Source: JAKAVN01 sp963796565 | GTDB lineage: Bacteria; Desulfobacterota; Binatia; Binatales; Binataceae | Direction: 5' to 3' | Assembly: GCA_963796565.1 (NCBI GenBank) | Contig: CAWCMA010000004.1 | Span: 310,001-374,000, forward strand | DNA length: 64,000 nt | Part shown: positions 28,461 through 37,243 of the stretch, one piece after another | How the letters are laid out: every line of letters starts with the position of its first letter | How positions within the stretch are numbered: position 1 is the stretch's first letter | The notes under the pieces: generated by a model | Database searches by the model: none | Seen by the model: the letters and a program-made list of their open reading frames with translations, nothing else | Told to the model about the DNA's origin: nothing | Position numbers and translations under genes: made by a program

Positions 28461-28510
28461 CGCTTCGTCGGCCTTTTCCGCACGATAGCGCTTAGCTATG
28501 TATCTTCGTC

Positions 28511-29116
28511 ATGGGTAAACCGCGGGTATCGGACGAACTCGTCGAACGTATTCCTCCCGGTCAGTCCTTGGTCGACAAGTTTCCGGTCCTGAGTTACGGG
28601 CCCACCCCGCGCTTCAACCCGCGGAAGTGGGACTTCCGGGTCTTCGGTATGGTCGAGCAGGAGCTGCGATTCTCGTACGAGGAGTTCCGCGCGTTGCCGC
28701 CGAGCCGTCAGCGCGCCGACTTTCACTGCGTCACCACCTGGTCGAAGCTGGACAACCTATGGGAGGGCGTCAGGGTCGCCGATCTGATGACGCGTGTGCG
28801 ATTAAAGCCCGAGGCGCGTTACGTCATCGTGCACTGCGACGGTGGCTACACGACCAATTTGCCGCTTGAGGAGTTCGTCGACGAAGATGTGATGCTGGCG
28901 TGGCGGCACGACGGACACGACCTCGAGCCTGACCACGGCTGGCCGCTGCGGCTGGTGGTGCCGAAGCTCTACGGCTGGAAGAGCGCCAAATGGGTGCGTG
29001 CGATCGAATTCGCATTCGAGGACCGGCGCGGCTTCTGGGAAGTCCGCGGATACCATAATCACGCCGATCCCTGGACCGAGGAGCGCTATTCGTTTCAGGA
29101 AGATCCCGAAGATTAG
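28511..29116 (+). CDS. small molybdopterin-dependent oxidoreductase (sulfite oxidase Moco domain)
   Basis: A 201-residue protein consisting of just the sulfite-oxidase type molybdenum-cofactor domain. The ligand Cys is in DFHCVTTWSKLDNLWEGV, followed by YVIVHCDGGYTTNLPLEE and HGWPLRLVVPKLYGWKSAKW, the core of the YedY/SorA fold. There is no signal peptide and no dimerisation domain, so it looks cytoplasmic and single-domain. Substrate unknown. Confidence 0.92.
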   Translation: MGKPRVSDELVERIPPGQSLVDKFPVLSYGPTPRFNPRKWDFRVFGMVEQELRFSYEEFRALPPSRQRADFHCVTTWSKLDNLWEGVRVADLMTRVRLKPEARYVIVHCDGGYTTNLPLEEFVDEDVMLAWRHDGHDLEPDHGWPLRLVVPKLYGWKSAKWVRAIEFAFEDRRGFWEVRGYHNHADPWTEERYSFQEDPED

Positions 29117-30761
29117 AGATTCGCGCACACCCTTCCTGATTCGCGACGAGCAAATCGCACGCCTTTCCCGCGAGAGCTTCGACCTCGCGGTCATCGGCGG
29201 CGGCATCAATGGCGCCGCGGTGGCGCGTGACGCCGCGATGCGCGGTCTTGCTGTTGCGTTGATCGAGCGCGGCGATTTCGCCGGCGCGACCTCTTCGCGC
29301 TCCTCCAAGCTGATTCACGGCGGACTGCGCTATCTTCCTCAGTGCGAATTCCGCCTGGTGCGCACGTCGCTCGCCGAACGCGAGCGCCTTCGCCGGCTGA
29401 CCGCGCCACACCTGGTCAAGCCGCTGCGCTTTCTCTTCCCGCTCTATCGCGGACGCGGCCCGGGCCGGATCGAGCTTGGCGTGGGACTCTGGCTCTACGA
29501 TCTCTTCGCCCGCACGCCGCGCGCGGAGCGCCATCGCCGGGTCACCCGCGCAGGTGTGCTTGCGGCCGAGCCGATGCTCAATCCCGCGGCGCTGGCAGGC
29601 GGGGCGTTCTACTACGATGCTGGCGGCGATGACGCGCGGCTTACGATCGAAAACGTGCTCGACGCGGCCTATCATGGCGGCGCGATCGTCAACTACGTCG
29701 AACTCGAACGCTTCTCGCACGCCGAGGGCCGGATCGTGGCGGCCGGGGTGCGCGATCGCCTGGGCGCGACGCGCTTCGAGTTACGCGCGCGCCTGTTCGT
29801 CAACGCCGCGGGGCCGTGGATCGATGACGTCCGCAGGCTTGACGACCCGGGCGTCCAGTCCTCGGTCCGCCTGACCAAGGGCGTGCATATCATGATCGGC
29901 CGCGAGCGGTTGCCCGTGCGCGAAGCGCTGGTGCTGGGCGACGCACACGGCCGAATAGTGTTCGTGATACCGCATGGCGAGGAGGTGCTGGTCGGTACTA
30001 CCGACACTGACTTCGACGGCGACCGCGAGCGCGTGTCCGCCGAACCGAAGGACATCGACTATCTCCTCGGCGTGCTGTCGCAAAGCCTTGCCGGAGCGGC
30101 GCTCACCCCCGCCGACGTCGCCGCGAGCTTTGCCGGCTTGCGCGCGCTGGCGGTGGGCGGCCGGCGCGCGCCGTCGTCGGTCTCCCGCGAGGAAGTCATC
30201 GTTGAGAGCCGCTCCGGGCTGATTTCGGTCGCCGGTGGCAAGTTGACGACCCATCGTGAGATTGCGGAGCGAATCGTGAATCGCGCCGCGTCGATCCTGG
30301 GGCGCGGCGCGGGGCGTTCGCCGACGCTCGATACGCCGTTGCCCGGCGCGCGCCCGGTGGAAATCGAGGATTCAAGCGGCGCCGCTCAAGCCCTCGCCGC
30401 GCTGCCGGCGGATTTGCGCGAGGCGATGGTCGCGCGCTACGGAACACGCGCGATCGTGGCGGCAAATCTGGTCCGCCAATCACCGGCGCTGGCGGTACCG
30501 CTCGCCCCCGGATGCCCGGTGGCGGCGGCCGAGGTGCTCTACGCGGTGCGCTACGAGATGGCGGCGTCGGTTGCCGATTTCATCCAGCGCCGCACGGCGC
30601 TCTCATGGCGTCATCCGCGATGCGCCCGTGCGGCGTCCGAGGCGGCCGCGCGTCTGATGGCCACGGAACTTGGATGGGACCGCGCGCGCGAGCGGGCGGA
30701 GCTTGAGGCTTGCATTCCCGCGGCGCGTGCGGCGCCGGAGGGGAGTGCGGCACCGTCGTAA
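28998..30761 (+). CDS. glpD: aerobic glycerol-3-phosphate dehydrogenase
   Basis: A FAD enzyme oxidising glycerol 3-phosphate at the membrane. Motifs: FDLAVIGGGINGAAVARDAA (FAD fold), SSRSSKLIHGGLRYL, FLFPLYRG, and FVIPHGEEVLVGTTDTDFDG. The start is a problem: the only standard in-frame start before the FAD motif is GTG 28998, which overlaps the previous gene by 119 nt. Family members start about 15-20 residues before FDL, which here falls near CTG 29136 / ATT 29139, with no ATG, GTG or TTG available. The true start is probably non-canonical or hidden by a sequence error. Confidence 0.9.
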   Translation: MRSNSHSRTGAASGKSADTIITPIPGPRSAIRFRKIPKIRDSRTPFLIRDEQIARLSRESFDLAVIGGGINGAAVARDAAMRGLAVALIERGDFAGATSSRSSKLIHGGLRYLPQCEFRLVRTSLAERERLRRLTAPHLVKPLRFLFPLYRGRGPGRIELGVGLWLYDLFARTPRAERHRRVTRAGVLAAEPMLNPAALAGGAFYYDAGGDDARLTIENVLDAAYHGGAIVNYVELERFSHAEGRIVAAGVRDRLGATRFELRARLFVNAAGPWIDDVRRLDDPGVQSSVRLTKGVHIMIGRERLPVREALVLGDAHGRIVFVIPHGEEVLVGTTDTDFDGDRERVSAEPKDIDYLLGVLSQSLAGAALTPADVAASFAGLRALAVGGRRAPSSVSREEVIVESRSGLISVAGGKLTTHREIAERIVNRAASILGRGAGRSPTLDTPLPGARPVEIEDSSGAAQALAALPADLREAMVARYGTRAIVAANLVRQSPALAVPLAPGCPVAAAEVLYAVRYEMAASVADFIQRRTALSWRHPRCARAASEAAARLMATELGWDRARERAELEACIPAARAAPEGSAAPS

Positions 30762-30827
30762 CCGCCTGGGCGGAGCCGCGTCCGCCGGGACAGCAGTCGG
30801 AATCGTCAAGACGCAGTCGGAATTCAG

Positions 30828-31541
30828 ATGACACGCGAATCCCGCAAAAGTCTCGTCGAGCGCACAGCCCGGATCACCACCGCGCTCGCCCGACTCTATT
30901 CGGAAGCCCGCATCAGCCTCGACTTCAGGACGGCGTGGCAATGTCTGGTCGCGACGATTCTCTCCGCGCAATGCACCGACAAGCGCGTAAACCAGGTGAC
31001 GCCGCGCCTGTTCGCCGAAATCCCCGACGTGAGCGCGATGGACGCCGCGCCCGCCGAGCGGATCGAACGTCTGATCGTCGACATCGGCTTTTTTCGCCAG
31101 AAAACGCGCTCGCTGAAAGGCGCGGCGCGCGCAATCCTGGAGCGCTTCGGCGGTGAGGTGCCGTCGCGGATGGAAGATTTGGTCACGCTGCCCGGCGTTG
31201 GACGCAAAACCGCCAACGTCCTGCTTGGCCACGTTTTCGGCCAGCCGGGCCTGGTGGTCGACACTCATGTGCGGCGGCTTGCGCAGCGTCTCGGGCTGAC
31301 GCGCGAGTCGGAGCCCGAAAAAATCGAGCGCGATTTGCAGGCGCTGCTCGAACCCGCCGAATGGACGCCGTTTTCGATGCGTCTAATACTTCACGGGCGA
31401 ACTGTGTGCCAAGCGCGCAAGCCGCGATGCGAAATCTGCGTGCTGGCACCGGATTGCCCCCGCATTGGAGTGCCGAGAGTGTCGCGGCCGCGTCCCGAGG
31501 CAAAAAAAATCAGAGCTGGCGCAAGGAAAAACCATGTTTGA
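30828..31541 (+). CDS. nth: endonuclease III
   Basis: A 237-residue base-excision glycosylase/AP lyase for oxidised pyrimidines. Helix-hairpin-helix LVTLPGVGRKTANVLLG contains the catalytic Lys, and VVDTHVRRLAQRLGL the catalytic Asp. The 4Fe-4S cluster pattern C-x6-C-x2-C-x5-C is complete (CQARKPRCEICVLAPDC). AQCTDKRVNQVTPRLF is also diagnostic. A basic C-terminal tail of about 25 residues follows. Confidence 0.96.
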   Translation: MTRESRKSLVERTARITTALARLYSEARISLDFRTAWQCLVATILSAQCTDKRVNQVTPRLFAEIPDVSAMDAAPAERIERLIVDIGFFRQKTRSLKGAARAILERFGGEVPSRMEDLVTLPGVGRKTANVLLGHVFGQPGLVVDTHVRRLAQRLGLTRESEPEKIERDLQALLEPAEWTPFSMRLILHGRTVCQARKPRCEICVLAPDCPRIGVPRVSRPRPEAKKIRAGARKNHV

Positions 31542-31592
31542 ACTCGCGCGGCGACGTGTAATAATTGCCCACACCAAAAAGCGTGATGTGCC

Positions 31593-32129
31593 GTGAGACT
31601 GCGTATCGACGAAATAACCGCCGAGGCCAGAGAGGTCTCCTTTCTCCAGTCCGAGGAGGAAGTTAACCGACGCCTCGCCCAAGGCCCGGTGCATGAGTTC
31701 CGAGTGGGCGGTGCGATCGCGGTCGATTTGTCATACTACCGGGCCGGTATGGAGCTGTTTTTCGAAGGCCGGCTCAGCGCTCCGATGGTCGCTTCGTGTG
31801 CGCGCTGTGCGGAAGAGTTCAGCGCACTTAATGGGCGGCCGTTTCGCTTCGTCCTGGCGCCACGCGCCGCGGGCGACAAGGACGACGGGCGGCTGCGCAC
31901 AGAGGACCTGGAATTTTCGCTCTACGACGGCGATCAGATCGATCTTGCGCCGCTGGTCGCCGAACAGCTCATCCTCGCGCTGCCCAGCCGCGCGCTGTGC
32001 CGCGAGGACTGCCTGGGGCTGTGCCCGCATTGCGGGATTAATCTCAACCTTCACAGGTGCGATTGCGAACAACCGGCGCGCGACCCGCGCCTGGCGGTTC
32101 TGCGAACGCTCAAGCTCGAGCGGTCTTGA
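31593..32129 (+). CDS. yceD: YceD/DUF177 family protein (rRNA accumulation)
   Basis: A 178-residue protein directly upstream of rpmF, the conserved place of YceD. It shows SCARCAEEFSALNGRPFRF in the middle and the C-terminal LCREDCLGLCPHCGINLNLH motif with paired cysteines, both diagnostic. Family members are needed for normal 23S rRNA levels. The start at 31593 is a GTG; the pattern LRIDEITAEAREVSFLQ soon after fits the family N-terminus. Confidence 0.9.
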   Translation: MRLRIDEITAEAREVSFLQSEEEVNRRLAQGPVHEFRVGGAIAVDLSYYRAGMELFFEGRLSAPMVASCARCAEEFSALNGRPFRFVLAPRAAGDKDDGRLRTEDLEFSLYDGDQIDLAPLVAEQLILALPSRALCREDCLGLCPHCGINLNLHRCDCEQPARDPRLAVLRTLKLERS

Positions 32130-32209
32130 ACGCGCACAAATCTTTTGAAACCGCATAGCTTTTTTGGAATCGCACAGATCATTAGTCAAACGGAAAAGAG
32201 TAACCATCT

Positions 32210-32389
32210 ATGCAGGCACCCAAGCGACGTACTTCCCGTTCCAAGCGCAACAAGCGCCGCGCCCATGACGCGCTGCGCGCCGTCAACCCGATCGCGTGCG
32301 CGCAGTGCGGCGAACCCACACTGCCGCATCACGTTTGCCATCACTGCGGCGCGTACCGCGGACGGCAACTCGCACAAGTCGCTGAGTAG
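32210..32389 (+). CDS. rpmF: 50S ribosomal protein L32
   Basis: A 59-residue ribosomal protein. It opens with MQAPKRRTSRSKRNKRRAHD, the near-universal L32 N-terminus, and has a zinc-ribbon with CAQCGEP and CHHCGAYRGRQ. It ends QVAE with TAG at 32387. Position between yceD and plsX is the classical order. A purine-rich cggaaaagag leader precedes the ATG. Confidence 0.97.
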   Translation: MQAPKRRTSRSKRNKRRAHDALRAVNPIACAQCGEPTLPHHVCHHCGAYRGRQLAQVAE

Positions 32390-32406
32390 GCGGCACGGAG
32401 CGGCGC

Positions 32407-33771
32407 GTGAAAATCGCGCTTGACGCGATGGGGGGCGACCTGGCCCCCAAGGCGACCGTCGAGGGCGCGGTGCTGGCCGCGCGCGACTTCGGCATCGAGA
32501 TCGTCATGGTTGGCGATCTCGAGTTGCTGACGCGCGAGCTTGCTGAGCATAAGACCGCCGGGCTCAAGCTAACCCTCGAGCACGCGCCCGAGAGCGTCGC
32601 GATGGACGCCTCGCCGCTGGAGTCCGTGCTCGGCAAGCCGCACTCTTCGATTCACGTTGGGCTCGAGTTGGTTAAGCGCGGCGACGCGAGCGCCTTCGTC
32701 AGCGCCGGCAACTCGGGCGCCGTTATGGCGGCCGCGATGATGATCCTCGGCACCTTACCCGGAGTCGACCGCCCCGCGATCGCCTCGCTGGTCCCGGCCA
32801 GCGACGGCTTCGCGTTGCTGATCGACGCCGGTGCTAATACCGAGGTCAGGCCGCTCAATCTCGCGCAGTTCGCCGTGATGGGGAACGTCTACGCCCACCG
32901 TGTGCGCGGCGTGCCGAATCCGCGCATCGGCATCCTGGCCAATGGCGAGGAAGAATCCAAGGGTACTGAGCTTACGCGCGCGGCGGCCGCGATGCTGGCG
33001 GAGATGCGAGAGTCGATCAATTACATCGGCTATGTCGAAGGCCGCGACATCAATCGCGGCAGGGCCGACGTGGTGGTGACCGACGGCTTTACCGGCAACG
33101 TGGCGCTCAAGACGATGGAGGGCTTCGCCTCTTTCCTGCTAGGCAACCTGCGCGACGTCTTTGGCACCGCCTTTGGCCGCATTGCCTACCTCCTGGTGCG
33201 CAAGCGCCTGAGCGGGATTCGCGAGCGCCTGGACCCGGCCGAATATGGCGGCGCGCCGCTTTTGGGGCTCGACGGAGTTACGATCATCGCGCACGGTTCG
33301 TCCAATCCACGCGCCATTCGCAACGCTATTCGCGCTGCCGCCGACGAGGCGCTGGTCGAACGCGTCAATGCCGAGATCGTCGAGATGCTCACGCGATACG
33401 TCTCGGCGATGCCGGTCAAGTCCGCGGGCAAGGGCTTTCGCGCGCTGCTGGGCCGGATGCGCGAGCGGCTGCATCGCCATCCCCGCGACGGCGGCGGACC
33501 GCAGGCTCAAGCCGCGGCTCCCTCCGCAACGCCTTCGGCGGTGCATCCCGCGAATTCAGAGCAACCGAACGCGCTCGCGGTGTCCTCCTCTGGAAGCGGA
33601 GAGACTGTGGCTCCCGAACCGCCATTCCCCGAGGTGATCGCGGCGGGCAACGGCGTCGTGGCTGCTGCTGGTGCGACGCATGATGAACCGCACAAGACGG
33701 GCGATACGGAGGAGGCGGCCGAATCGCCACCTCAGGTTGAGCCGGGGTCGGATAAGCCCGATCCGTCTTGA
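32407..33771 (+). CDS. plsX: phosphate acyltransferase PlsX with a long disordered tail
   Basis: PlsX converts acyl-ACP to acyl-phosphate for phospholipid synthesis at the membrane surface. The GTG start gives KIALDAMGGDLAPKATVEGA; ASAFVSAGNSGAVMAAAMM, PNPRIGILANGEEESKGTEL and VVTDGFTGNVALKTMEG are all family signatures. The normal enzyme is about 340 residues; here 454, with a C-terminal tail of about 110 residues rich in Ala, Pro, Glu and Ser and no predicted fold. The tail is unusual. The gene sits between rpmF and fabD. Confidence 0.95.
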   Translation: MKIALDAMGGDLAPKATVEGAVLAARDFGIEIVMVGDLELLTRELAEHKTAGLKLTLEHAPESVAMDASPLESVLGKPHSSIHVGLELVKRGDASAFVSAGNSGAVMAAAMMILGTLPGVDRPAIASLVPASDGFALLIDAGANTEVRPLNLAQFAVMGNVYAHRVRGVPNPRIGILANGEEESKGTELTRAAAAMLAEMRESINYIGYVEGRDINRGRADVVVTDGFTGNVALKTMEGFASFLLGNLRDVFGTAFGRIAYLLVRKRLSGIRERLDPAEYGGAPLLGLDGVTIIAHGSSNPRAIRNAIRAAADEALVERVNAEIVEMLTRYVSAMPVKSAGKGFRALLGRMRERLHRHPRDGGGPQAQAAAPSATPSAVHPANSEQPNALAVSSSGSGETVAPEPPFPEVIAAGNGVVAAAGATHDEPHKTGDTEEAAESPPQVEPGSDKPDPS

Positions 33772-33829
33772 TATTGACGATCTCGATATTTACGATCTCG
33801 CGAAATCTACGCTTCGAGGACACGGTTAG

Positions 33830-34786
33830 ATGAAGGTTGCATTCCTGTTTCCCGGGCAAGGGGCACAGCGGGTCGGGATGGGGGCCGAGCTGGCGCGCGA
33901 GTTCGCCGCCGCGCGCGAGGCTTTCGACGAGGCCGACGAGGCGCTGGGCTTCAAGCTCTCGAAGCTGTGCTTCGAAGGGCCGGAAGAGGATTTGCGTCTG
34001 ACCGCCAACACGCAGCCCGCGACCCTGGCGACTTCAATCGCCGCGTTGCGCGCGTTTGAGGCCGAGTACGGCGTGAAGGCCGAGATTGCCGCCGGCCATA
34101 GCCTGGGCGAATACACCGCGCTGGTAGCGGCGGGAGCGCTGGAATTTGCGGCCGCGCTCGGCGCGGTGCGCGAGCGCGGCCGCCAGATGCAGCAGGCCTG
34201 CCCGCCGGGACAGGGCTCAATGGCGGCGTTGGTCGGTCTCGATCTCGCGGCAGTGCGCGAAGTCTGCGAGCAGGTCTCGCACGACGGCGAGTTGGCAGTG
34301 CCTGCGAACCTCAACGCTCCGGGCCAAATCGTAATCGCCGGGCATGCCGCGGCGGTCCGCCGCGCGATCGAAATCGCCAAGGAGCGCGGCGCCGGCATGT
34401 CGGTCGAGTTGAAAGTGAGCGCCCCGTTCCATTCGCCCCTGATGCAGCCGGCGAGGGTCGGGATGGAGCCAGTGATCGCGGCACTCAAAGTGCACGCGCT
34501 GCGTTTCGGAGTGATCGCCAACGTAAACGCGGAAGCGAATCGCGACCCCGAACGCGTCAAGCCGCTGCTCTTGGAACAAATCACTTCGCCGGTGCGTTGG
34601 GAGGAATCGATGGCGCGGCTCGGCGCCTCAGGCGCCACCAGTGCGCTGGAATTCGGCGCGGGCCGCGTGCTGGCCGGTCTGATGCGGCGTATCAGCAAGG
34701 GCTTCAAGGTGCGGTCGGTGGAGGATCCGGCCTCGTTGAGAGCCGCCGGGCAGGCGCTTGCCGAAGAGGCGGCCGAGCGTGCTTGA
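33830..34786 (+). CDS. fabD: malonyl-CoA:ACP transacylase
   Basis: A 318-residue transacylase charging ACP with malonate for fatty-acid synthesis. Motifs: VAFLFPGQGAQRVGMG at the start, nucleophile elbow AGHSLGEYTALVAAG, an Arg in GRQMQQACPPGQGSMAALVG, and VSAPFHSPLMQP with the catalytic His. Typical length. plsX is upstream and acpP 290 bp downstream; fabH and fabG are absent from this cluster. Confidence 0.97.
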   Translation: MKVAFLFPGQGAQRVGMGAELAREFAAAREAFDEADEALGFKLSKLCFEGPEEDLRLTANTQPATLATSIAALRAFEAEYGVKAEIAAGHSLGEYTALVAAGALEFAAALGAVRERGRQMQQACPPGQGSMAALVGLDLAAVREVCEQVSHDGELAVPANLNAPGQIVIAGHAAAVRRAIEIAKERGAGMSVELKVSAPFHSPLMQPARVGMEPVIAALKVHALRFGVIANVNAEANRDPERVKPLLLEQITSPVRWEESMARLGASGATSALEFGAGRVLAGLMRRISKGFKVRSVEDPASLRAAGQALAEEAAERA

Positions 34787-35077
34787 CGCGGCAGGGGCGG
34801 GAAGCGCGCGGGGGCGGGAAACGGGCGGCTCTGCGGCTCGCTGCGGTCCCCAATCGAGCGTTGTGCGTCGTCGTTTTCGAACTTGTCCCAACTTGCCTAG
34901 TCGCAGCTAACTCCCTAAGCTGCGCTGTAACGTTTGCTGGCCCGGGGGGATACGCCGCCCAGGCGCGTGCGAGCACGATCCGGCGCAGGCGGGAACCGAA
35001 TCAACCGTAACTGAACTAATGTAACGAGCGCGGCACGCCACCCCCGGCGCAGGCCGGCAGGAGGAAATCAAACCACG

Positions 35078-35317
35078 ATGGCTGGAGAAGTCGAAACCAA
35101 AGTTCGCGAAATCATCAGCGAGCAGCTCGGCGTGTCCGCTGACGAAGTGACACCGGAAGCGTCATTTATCGAGGACCTCGGTGCTGATTCACTCGATATC
35201 GTCGAGCTGGTGATGGCGCTGGAGGAGGAGTACGGGATGGAGATCTCGGACGAAGACGCCGAGAAAATCCGCACCGTCAAGGACGTGGTCACCTACATCG
35301 AAGCGCACAAGGCCTGA
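35078..35317 (+). CDS. acpP: acyl carrier protein
   Basis: A 79-residue acidic carrier protein. The phosphopantetheine site is EDLGADSLDIVELVMALEEE (Ser in DSLD). The N-terminal VETKVREIISEQLGV helix and the C-terminal KTVKDVVTYIEAHKA-like helix are standard. A GGCAGGAGGAAATC ribosome binding site precedes ATG 35078, as expected for an abundant protein. The 290-bp upstream gap probably carries its own promoter. Confidence 0.97.
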   Translation: MAGEVETKVREIISEQLGVSADEVTPEASFIEDLGADSLDIVELVMALEEEYGMEISDEDAEKIRTVKDVVTYIEAHKA

Positions 35318-35423
35318 CCGTTCGCGACGCGCGTCCATCCTTCAGATCGATCTTGCAAACCTTGCAAACGGGGGCTCGATGCCACCCGGCGCATGTCCGC
35401 CAGGGAATTCCGGCAGGCCCGGG

Positions 35424-35467
35424 GCGCATCCGCCGACCGCGCGCAAGCGCGCGCACCGCGGATGCGC
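35424..35467. repeat. GC-rich stem-loop upstream of nrdR
   Basis: GCGCATCCGC at 35424 pairs with the GCGGATGCGC ending at 35467, and the inner gcgcgc tracts extend the stem. No T-run follows, so it is not a standard terminator for acpP. It lies about 30 bp before the nrdR ATG and could affect that gene's translation or end acpP transcription in another way. Confidence 0.45.
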
Positions 35468-35497
35468 CGGCCACGACTTGCGCGCTAGACTCATGCC

Positions 35498-36034
35498 ATG
35501 AGGTGTCCGTTTTGCCGCCATCGCGGAAACCGCGTAGTCGACTCGCGACTTAGCGGTGACGGCGCGACGATCCGGCGGCGCCGAATGTGTTCGTCGTGCA
35601 AGCGGCGCTTCACTACTTACGAGCGGGTCGAAGAGTCCGCCCCGATGGTGGTCAAGAAGGACAACCGGCGCGAGCCGTTCGATCGCGCCAAAATAGTCTC
35701 CGGACTCAAGAAGGCCTGCGAGAAGCGCCCGGTCTCGATGGAAACTATCGAACAGATTGCCGACCGGATCGAGGCCACCGTTGCCGAACAGGGCGGGCGC
35801 GAGGTTCCGAGTTCCGTCATCGGCGGCGCGATCATGAACGAACTGCATAGCGTCGACCAGGTCGCCTACGTGCGCTTCGCCTCGGTCTACCGCTCCTTCA
35901 AAGATATCGACGAATTCATGCACGAGCTGGAAGACCTGATCCGACTGCGCAAGGAAGCCGGCGCCACGCCGCCCGCTCCCGCGCGCGACAAGAAGGGCGA
36001 ACACGCCTCCCGCAAAGGCGAGCCCGCTTCCTAA
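35498..36034 (+). CDS. nrdR: transcriptional repressor NrdR
   Basis: A 178-residue regulator of ribonucleotide reductase genes that senses ATP/dATP. The N-terminal zinc ribbon MRCPFCRHRGNRVVDSR and MCSSCKRRFTTYERVE are diagnostic, followed by the ATP-cone VVKKDNRREPFDRAKIVSGL. A C-terminal Lys-rich tail of about 25 residues is variable. No NrdR box was searched for systematically. ribD starts 6 bp after it. Confidence 0.97.
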   Translation: MRCPFCRHRGNRVVDSRLSGDGATIRRRRMCSSCKRRFTTYERVEESAPMVVKKDNRREPFDRAKIVSGLKKACEKRPVSMETIEQIADRIEATVAEQGGREVPSSVIGGAIMNELHSVDQVAYVRFASVYRSFKDIDEFMHELEDLIRLRKEAGATPPAPARDKKGEHASRKGEPAS

Positions 36035-36040
36035 GCCGCC

Positions 36041-37186
36041 GTGCCCGCCGCTCCGGCTTCATCCCCCGATCTGCGTTTCATGCGGAGAGCGCTCGCGCTC
36101 GCGCGCCGGATGCTCGGGCGTACCTCGCCCAACCCGGCGGTGGGATGCGTGATCGTGCGCGGCGGCCGAATCGTCGGCCAGGGCGCGACCGCCGCCGGCG
36201 GCCGTCCGCATGCCGAGGCGGTGGCGCTCGCCAGCGCTGGAGCAAGGGCGCGCGGTGCCACGGCCTACGTGTCGCTCGAGCCCTGCGCGCATCAGGGACG
36301 CACGGCGTCATGCGCGCGCGCGCTGGTGGAGGCGGGAGTCCGGCGGGTCGTGGCGGGATGCGTCGATCCGTACCCACCGGTGCGCGGGCGCGGACTGGCG
36401 ATCTTGCGCGCGGCCGGAGTCGAGGTCGCCAGCGGCGTGCTCGAGGACGAATGCCGCCGCCTGAACGCTGGCTTCATCACTCGCGTGACGCGCGGACGGC
36501 CGTTTGCGACGCTCAAGCTCGCGCTCTCGCTCGACGGGCGAATCGCTGCCGCCTCGGGCGATTCGCAATGGATAAGTTCGTCGGCCTCGCGCGCGCTGGT
36601 TCATCGCTGGCGCAACGAGGCCGACGCGGTGATGGTCGGCGCGGGGACCGTGGTGGTCGACAATCCGCGCCTGACCTGTCGAGTGGCGGGCGGGCGCGAT
36701 CCGGTGCGAGTCATAATCGACGGGCGTTTGCGATGCCCGCCGCGCGCGCGGGTTTTCGTCGAGCGCTCGGCGGCGCCGGCCCTGCTGGTGACGACCGTTG
36801 CGAACGTGGCCCGGGCGCGGCGGCGTTACGGCGGCGCGCGCGTCGAAGTCATGGGATGCCCGGTGCGCGCCCGTGCGCGCGGCAGTGAAATTGACCTGCG
36901 CGCCCTGATGCGTGAGCTTGGTCGGCGCGGATGGTGCAACGTGCTGATCGAGGGCGGCGCGCACCTGGCCGGCTCGGCGCTCGGCGCGGGTATCGTCGAC
37001 CGGGTGGCGTTCTTCGTCGCGCCGATCGTGATCGGGACCGGGACTCCCGCCGTCGAGGGACTCGGCTTTGAACGCGTGCGCGACGCGATCGCGCTCGCCG
37101 GTCTGAGCGTGCGGCGGCTCGACGGCGACCTGTTGATGGAGGCCGATATCGCAACCCGGCGCCGCGCTCGGGCGCGGCAGGCCTGA
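36041..37186 (+). CDS. ribD: bifunctional riboflavin biosynthesis deaminase/reductase
   Basis: A 381-residue enzyme. The N-terminal deaminase has the zinc site GGRPHAEAVAL (His, Glu) and LEPCAHQGRTASCARAL (two Cys). The C-terminal NADPH-dependent reductase begins near residue 150 with ATLKLALSLDGRIAAASGDS, WISSSASR, ADAVMVGAGTVVVDNP and ends with VLIEGGAHLAGSAL. All key residues are present. The GTG start follows nrdR by 6 bp. Confidence 0.95.
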   Translation: MPAAPASSPDLRFMRRALALARRMLGRTSPNPAVGCVIVRGGRIVGQGATAAGGRPHAEAVALASAGARARGATAYVSLEPCAHQGRTASCARALVEAGVRRVVAGCVDPYPPVRGRGLAILRAAGVEVASGVLEDECRRLNAGFITRVTRGRPFATLKLALSLDGRIAAASGDSQWISSSASRALVHRWRNEADAVMVGAGTVVVDNPRLTCRVAGGRDPVRVIIDGRLRCPPRARVFVERSAAPALLVTTVANVARARRRYGGARVEVMGCPVRARARGSEIDLRALMRELGRRGWCNVLIEGGAHLAGSALGAGIVDRVAFFVAPIVIGTGTPAVEGLGFERVRDAIALAGLSVRRLDGDLLMEADIATRRRARARQA

Positions 37187-37243
37187 GCCGGGCGCGCTGG
37201 TCAGCTTACCGGAGCGGTGATAACATTCGAATTGGAAGTTGCG

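Noticed and set aside
37187..37243. FMN riboswitch before ribBA
   Set aside because: Only about 30-57 bp lie between ribD and ribBA, too short for an RFN element, and no conserved RFN words were seen before ribD either.
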